Assembly (NCBI RefSeq): GCF_030272615.1
Contig: NC_081410.1
Span: forward strand, 128,030,640-128,094,639
From: Cryptomeria japonica
Taxonomy: Eukaryota; Streptophyta; Pinopsida; Cupressales; Cupressaceae
DNA length: 64,000 nt
Reading direction: 5' to 3'
Shown here: positions 59,044 to 64,000 of the stretch, in pieces
Layout of the letters: every line of letters begins with the position of its first letter
Numbering within the stretch: position 1 is the first letter of the stretch
Notes under the pieces: model-generated
What the model saw: the letters and a program-made list of their open reading frames with translations, nothing else
Told to the model about the DNA's origin: nothing
Database searches by the model: none
Translations under genes and position numbers: made by a program

Positions 59044-59802
59044 GTGAATTTGGGGGGTGTCTTGTGTGATTGTGCCTCTCTTTCCTTGTGCTCTTTCATT
59101 TTTGTTGCAATTAGTCCTCATAAATTTCCACCTTTAACTCCACATAACTATGCATCATGGAAAATTAAAGTATGGAGCAAATTTATGGAAAAAGGTCTCA
59201 CACATTACATAGATGGAACAATAGCAACACCACCTGATCCTAATGCTCATTTATATTGGCTCACTAAGAATTGCCTGGCTCTTGGAACTTTGCATAAGTA
59301 TGTATCAGATGACCTCATTTTTCACATTGAGAAGTGTACAACAATCAAAGAGGCTTGGGAAATGTTTCAGAAATTGTATGGTCAAGTTGATGAAATCAAA
59401 GGTTACAAGATTGACAATGAGCTCACCAACTTTGATCCCAAGAGTTTTGATACAATCCAAGATTATGTCACCAAAGCAAATGAACTAAGAGAAAAGCTTA
59501 AGGATTGTGGAATTGACAAAAAGGATGCTCAGTTGATATTCAACTTGTTGGACAAGCTTGCACCAGAATATGCAACATTTGTGTCTAGCTTCCAAACTCA
59601 TCGTTTGACAATGGGGAGTTCCTATGTTATGCCTTCATTTGATGCTTTCATAGAAATGTTGATATTGGAACAATCTAAGTTGTTGAACATGGGGCTTCTC
59701 AAGTCTTCAAAGTCCAAGGCTTTGGTGGCTAATCAAAGGAATCAAGGAAGTCATGGCAAAGATTCCAACAAGAAGAAGAAGCACTCTAAGTCAAAACCAT
59801 AG
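59044..59802 (+). pseudogene. Copia Gag (element 3)
   Basis: A clean 252-codon stretch with copia gag (UBN2-type) features: FPPLTPHNYASWKIKVWSKF, EAWEMFQKLYGQVDEIKGYK, FDTIQDYVTKANELREKLKD, LLDKLAPEYATFVSSFQTHR. It ends in a Lys-rich tail at a TAG (59800-59802). The same frame then continues with a Ser/Lys linker and zinc knuckle CAYCKKYGHDEH, whose last Cys lies just after an in-frame TGA. The stops probably arose by mutation, because homology continues on both sides. Confidence 0.87.
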
Positions 59803-61143
59803 CAGGAAAAAGGACAATCATCCTCTCCATCACAAGGCAATTTTTCATCCTCTTCCAAGAAGGGGACACCACCTAAGAAGGATAAACCAACTTGTGCATA
59901 TTGCAAGAAGTATGGTCATGATGAGCATTGATGCCACACCAAGCAAGTTGATGAGTTAACTAATCTTCTTAAGAAAAACAACATCAACTTGCCATCCGCC
60001 TACACAAAGAAGGATTCAACTCCTTCATCTTCCTCACATTCTAAGGGAAAAGGGCAAGCATTTATGGCTAAAATAGGTTCTTCACAACAATGGATACTTG
60101 ACTCGGGTGCCTTATATCACATGGGTTCTACAAATGAGTAGTTTTCTTCATTGGAGCCATCTAAGGTACCTCACATTTACATAGGTGATGATACACAAGT
60201 AGAGGTTGAAGGGAAAGGTTCAATTGACATGGATGATGAAACATTTGAGAATGTTCTTTATGTTCCTAACTTGTCTAACACCCTTCTTTCTATCTACCGA
60301 ATCACTCACTATGGGAATGGGAAAAAGGTTGAGTTTACACCAGATTCAGTTGTGGTAAAGGAACTTGATGATGATGCCTTGGTAGCAGTGGGACAAGTCA
60401 ATGACAACTCAAGGCTTTATTCATTCTCACACTTTGTGCCAAGTTCACCTTCTAGGGCCTTGCTTACTCAATTATTTTCCAAAATTAAGCTATGGTATGA
60501 GGGGTTTGGTCACCTCAACTACCGCTATCTTCAAAAGCTCAGCACGAAAGACATGGTCACAGGTCTACCTCGAATCAGTTTTTCAGAGGGTGTATGTTCA
60601 AGTTGTTCCATGGGCAAGCATCCCGAGGAGAAGTTTGATAAGGGGAAAGCTTGGAGAGCTTTAGAAGTTCTTCAACTTGTTCACAATGATGTAGAAGGTC
60701 CATTTCTAGCACCTTCATTTAGCAAGGCCCGCTATGTCCTCACCTTCATTGATGACTACTCCCGCTTCACTTGTGTCTACTTTCTCATTCATAAGAGTGA
60801 AGTATTTGACAGATTTCAGGACTTCAAGACTTGTGTGGAGAAGCAATCCGGGAAAGTGGTCAAGATTCTTCGTATAGATAATGGAAGGGAATATGTGAAC
60901 AAAAGACTTGAGGATATTTGTACATTTGAGGGGATTGATCTTCAGCATTTTGTTGCATACACTCCACAGCAGAACGGAGTTGCAGAGCACAAGAATAAAA
61001 CTCTCAAAGAAATGGCTAGTTGTATGATACATGCACATTATCTTGATCCTTCCTTTTGGGTAGAGGCTATCAGTTGTGCCACACACATCCAGAATCAGGT
61101 TTCTCACAAATCTTTGCAAGGTATTACTCGTTTTGAAGTTTGG
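59803..61143 (+). pseudogene. Copia protease and integrase (element 3)
   Basis: In frame with gag. The protease active site is WILDSGALYHM near 60,090-60,122. Another stop follows at about 60,139, then 331 clean codons (60151-61146) with the zinc-binding region (GFGHLNYRYLQKLSTKDM; CSSCSMGKHPEEKF). The integrase core has D in LVHNDVEGPF, D in LRIDNGREYVNK and E in QQNGVAEHKNKTL. The frame is cut at EVW by the insertion starting at 61144. Confidence 0.9.
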
Positions 61144-62784
61144 TGATGCAGAGGTCTTGTGCCTAGCTCTCCAATTCACCCTTACTCACCCCAACTCCTC
61201 AACTCACCCTTCTACTCAAGATCCTCCAAGGTAACTTGTTAGGGTACACTCCTTAGACCTCCAAGGCCTAAAATATATTGGCTTGCCTCCTAGGTATAGT
61301 CTCTTGAGGTTTCTTGTTGGTTTCAACCCCAAATCTCTGATTTTGAGATGGTCTCCTACTAGTTTCCCAAAACTCCCGCTAAGCTCCAAAGACCTCCACC
61401 AAGGATCTTCACTCTAACCATGTTTAAAGTTTGTGGTTATGTTTTTCAGGTATTTTCAAGGTCATTTTATTCATTATAAAGGTCTGCACCTTCCTTCCAA
61501 GCCCTAGGCTTTCAACTTGCTTCTACCGGCTGCTATTAGGCCTAAATGACTAGTCCTTTTGGGACTATTTTATTGGTCTTTTCCCAAAAAAATTCCTAAC
61601 AAACCCTAGATATTTTTACATATTTAGATACCAATTTGGAAGTTAAACAAGATCACAAATTTTCCCATCTGGGTTTGTCGTACAACTAGGGTAACTCAAA
61701 ATGAGCTATTTTTAAGGGGTTTAGGGCTTCCAGGCAGTTTTGGAAGATGTGCTCCAAACTCTTCACTAGTTAAAATCTAAAACCAGAAAAATCTTGGATA
61801 CATTTGGTACACCCATAGACCTTTCCAAAACACTATGGGTTGCTAGGGTATCACTTCTCCATGGCACTGGAAATGAGCAATCTCTGCTGCCCCTACACAC
61901 TAGCTACAAGCTTGTGTGTTATTCATCTCACCCATTCTCCTCCTTGTGGCCTGAAAAAACACAAAAATCCTACTCTAAAACTATTTAAAGAGCCTACCCA
62001 AGCCATCCAATGGATTTCAACTTTTTCCATTCATGGATTCTCAGGTAAAATACATTTTTACAACCCAAACCCCAAATTTCAAGGGTTTGTGAGCAATTTT
62101 CACAAAAACAGTGATAACTTTTGATTCAAAGCACTTCAGACCTTCATATTATACTTTTTGGAAAGGTAAAACAAATTTATAACTTCCTATTCTACTATGA
62201 GAACCGTACTAGACTATACAAGTCATACAAAATCAGAAATTCAAAGCAAAAATAGTCCAAATGTGAGAAAAAGCATAGGAAACCCTTGGCAAATGAATGG
62301 AATGCAAACCAAAAGTTGATTAACCTCATATTGGAGATTTTTAGAAGGTTTTATACACAATTTAAATTTGTTTCCAACCAACTTCCAATGCCATTTCCTT
62401 CATGGACAACTTTTGCCTAAAAATGCAAAAGTTGTCATGACAATTTTGACAACTTTTACCTATGAGTGCAAAAACACACTCCAAGGCTCTCAAGGCCTTA
62501 AAAATAACTCAAATGGAATCCTACAATGGATTTAAACCATTTCCAAACATTCTAGCAAGTTTCCAGGCATCCACCTGGTACAAACCAAAAATTGACATTT
62601 TGACAATATTTCAGGATAATGACAATTTTGGATCCTGAGTACAACAAAAGTGTGGACAACCAAACTATGGCTTCAAAAAGAATCATAGGACTTATTCCAC
62701 CTTATTACAACATAAAATAAATTGAAATCACACAAAAACTCTAAAATGCAAGAAAAGACGACTTGAGCTAGGTGCCCTGCACCA
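61144..62784. mobile_element. 1641-bp LTR-like insertion inside copia integrase
   Basis: Splits the copia frame exactly: EVW ends at 61143 and the same frame resumes at 62787. Ends are TGATGCAG and CTGCACCA, inverted with one mismatch, and TTTGG (61139-61143) against CTTGG (62785-62789) is a 5-bp target duplication with one change. The interior has no frame over 104 codons. TG/CA ends with a 5-bp duplication and no coding fit a solo LTR or small non-coding LTR element; a TIR transposon is less likely. Confidence 0.75.
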
Positions 62785-64000
62785 CTTGGGCTGGTAGGAA
62801 ACTGATTGTGAGACATTTCAGAGTCTTTGGGTGTCCAGCATGGGCTCGCATACCTCCACAGAAATGCAAGGCATTGGAACCTTAGAGTCGGCCTTGCATA
62901 TTTGTTGGATATCCTGAGGGTGTTAAGGCATATAGATTGATGGATCCTAAGATACATGAGGTGTTCAATGAGAGGATACTTCACTTTGAGGAAAGCTCTC
63001 CTAGCTTAGCCTCTCTACCTCCTCCACCTTCCTCCATTGTGGATAGTGATGCTAGTGATTCAGATGATGAGACTTCTTCAACTCCTACTCACAGGGTTAC
63101 ACCTCCGCAGGGTCCACTTGCAATTGAGGAGCCTCGTTCTCCACCTCCACCTAGACCTCATTGGGCTCGATAGACACTTGAGTCTATGGGTTCTCTTGTT
63201 GGGGATCATTCAAATACATAGAGAACTCAATCATAGCATTAGGATATTCCACATGTATTCATTGCTACCGCTTCCGATCCACAGATATTTCAGGAAGCAT
63301 CAGGGGTTCCTGAGTGGGACCAAGCTATGGAGGAATAGTATAGTTCCTTGATGAGGAACAACACATGGGATTTAGTCCATCTCCCTAAGGGGAGAAAGAT
63401 GGTTCGATGTAAGTGGATCTATCAGACCAAGTATGCAGTGGATGGTAGTGTGGATAAGTATAAGGATCGACTTGTTGCGAAAGGTTTCTCTCAGGTTGTA
63501 GGTGTTGACTATACTGAGACCTTTGCGCCCATAGCCAAGATGAACTCCATTCGCTTGACACTTGCTATTGCTGCAGCTCATGGTTGGGTTGTACATCAGA
63601 TGGATGTGAAGAGTGCTTTTCTTCATGGTTATCTTGATGAGGAGATTTATATGGAGCAGCCACAGGGTTTCATCCAGGATACTTCCTTGGTTTGCAGACT
63701 AAGGAAATCTCTCTATGGCCTTAAGCAGGCCCCCAGGGCTTGGTACACCAAGATGGATTCCTTTCTTCTCTCAGCAGGGTTCACCAAGTGTCATTTTGAT
63801 CCAAATGTCTACATTTTGCGACAGGATGACTCTCACTTGATACTTGTGCTCTATTACCGCATCCATCATTAGCAGGGTCAAATCTACTTTGCACGACATA
63901 TTTGCTATGACTGACTTGGGTCTTTTGCACTACTTTCTCGGGATAGAGATTTCACAGTCACCTTCTAGGATTACCCTATCATAGCCCAAGTATGCTCTTG
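62785..64000 (+). pseudogene. Copia integrase tail and reverse transcriptase (element 3), catalytic motif deleted
   Basis: Resumes with VRHFRVFGCPAWARIPPQ and an acidic Ser/Pro linker with several stops, then RT in 63348-63872: [90 protein letters not shown]. Where the catalytic YVDD should follow, the sequence jumps out of frame. Homology continues in another frame from about 63,858 (SIISRVKSTLHDIFAMTDLG; LLHYFLGIEISQ), so roughly ten codons including both aspartates are missing. RNase H lies beyond the window. Confidence 0.9.

Larger units (their letters stand above)
57002..64000 (+). mobile_element. Copia element 3, running off the window
   Basis: 5' LTR, primer site, a GC-rich leader, then one gag-pol frame with protease, integrase and RT in copia order. 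It is interrupted at 61144-62784 by an LTR-like insertion and contains many in-frame stops. The five bases before the LTR are GAAAT (56997-57001); the matching 3' copy is outside the window. Confidence 0.93.

Overview
This 64 kb window looks like plant nuclear DNA, most likely from a large-genome gymnosperm such as a conifer. The taxon is inferred from the repeat style and AT-rich intergenic DNA, not proven. There are no bacterial-type operons. One clear host gene lies at the left edge; almost everything else is transposable-element sequence in various states of decay, with elements inserted inside other elements.

Left edge (1-5.2 kb): a four-exon minus-strand gene encodes a group I bZIP transcription factor (VIP1/RF2a-like, 470 aa when spliced). 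A perfect 54-bp tandem duplication lies in its upstream region.

5.2-16.5 kb: AT-rich intergenic DNA holding a probable LTR and a decayed gag-like frame, a 45-bp tandem repeat, a 2.1-kb LINE-tailed insertion with 16-bp target duplications, a LINE ORF1 remnant, and another LTR-like block.

16.6-22.1 kb: a Ty1/copia element with a 1.53-kb 5' LTR, tRNA-Met-type primer site, gag, protease, integrase and reverse transcriptase. Its RNase H and all but 107 bp of its 3' LTR are gone.

22-30 kb: a long AG microsatellite, a compact 833-bp LINE-derived element with an intact 204-codon frame, and a 1.5-kb solo copia LTR with exact target duplications.

30,065-45,933: a complete 15.9-kb Ty3/gypsy element of the Tat type on the minus strand, bounded by LTRs and an exact GATAT duplication. 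It has gag, protease, RT, a degenerate RNase H, a second archaeal-type RNase H and integrase. Between integrase and 3' LTR it carries, in antisense, a captured plant mobile domain (PMD) gene next to a 34/36/42-bp minisatellite. This is the most interesting system in the window.

46-57 kb: gag and protease fragments of an older minus-strand gypsy element, split by a 5.9-kb copia element that appears to encode only Gag. 57 kb to the end: the 5' part of another copia element with a GC-rich leader, interrupted by a 1.64-kb LTR-like insertion and lacking its RT catalytic motif; it runs off the window.

All transposon reading frames except the small LINE-derived one carry stops or frameshifts, so autonomous activity is unlikely. 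Many of the stops fit C-to-T decay of methylated DNA.
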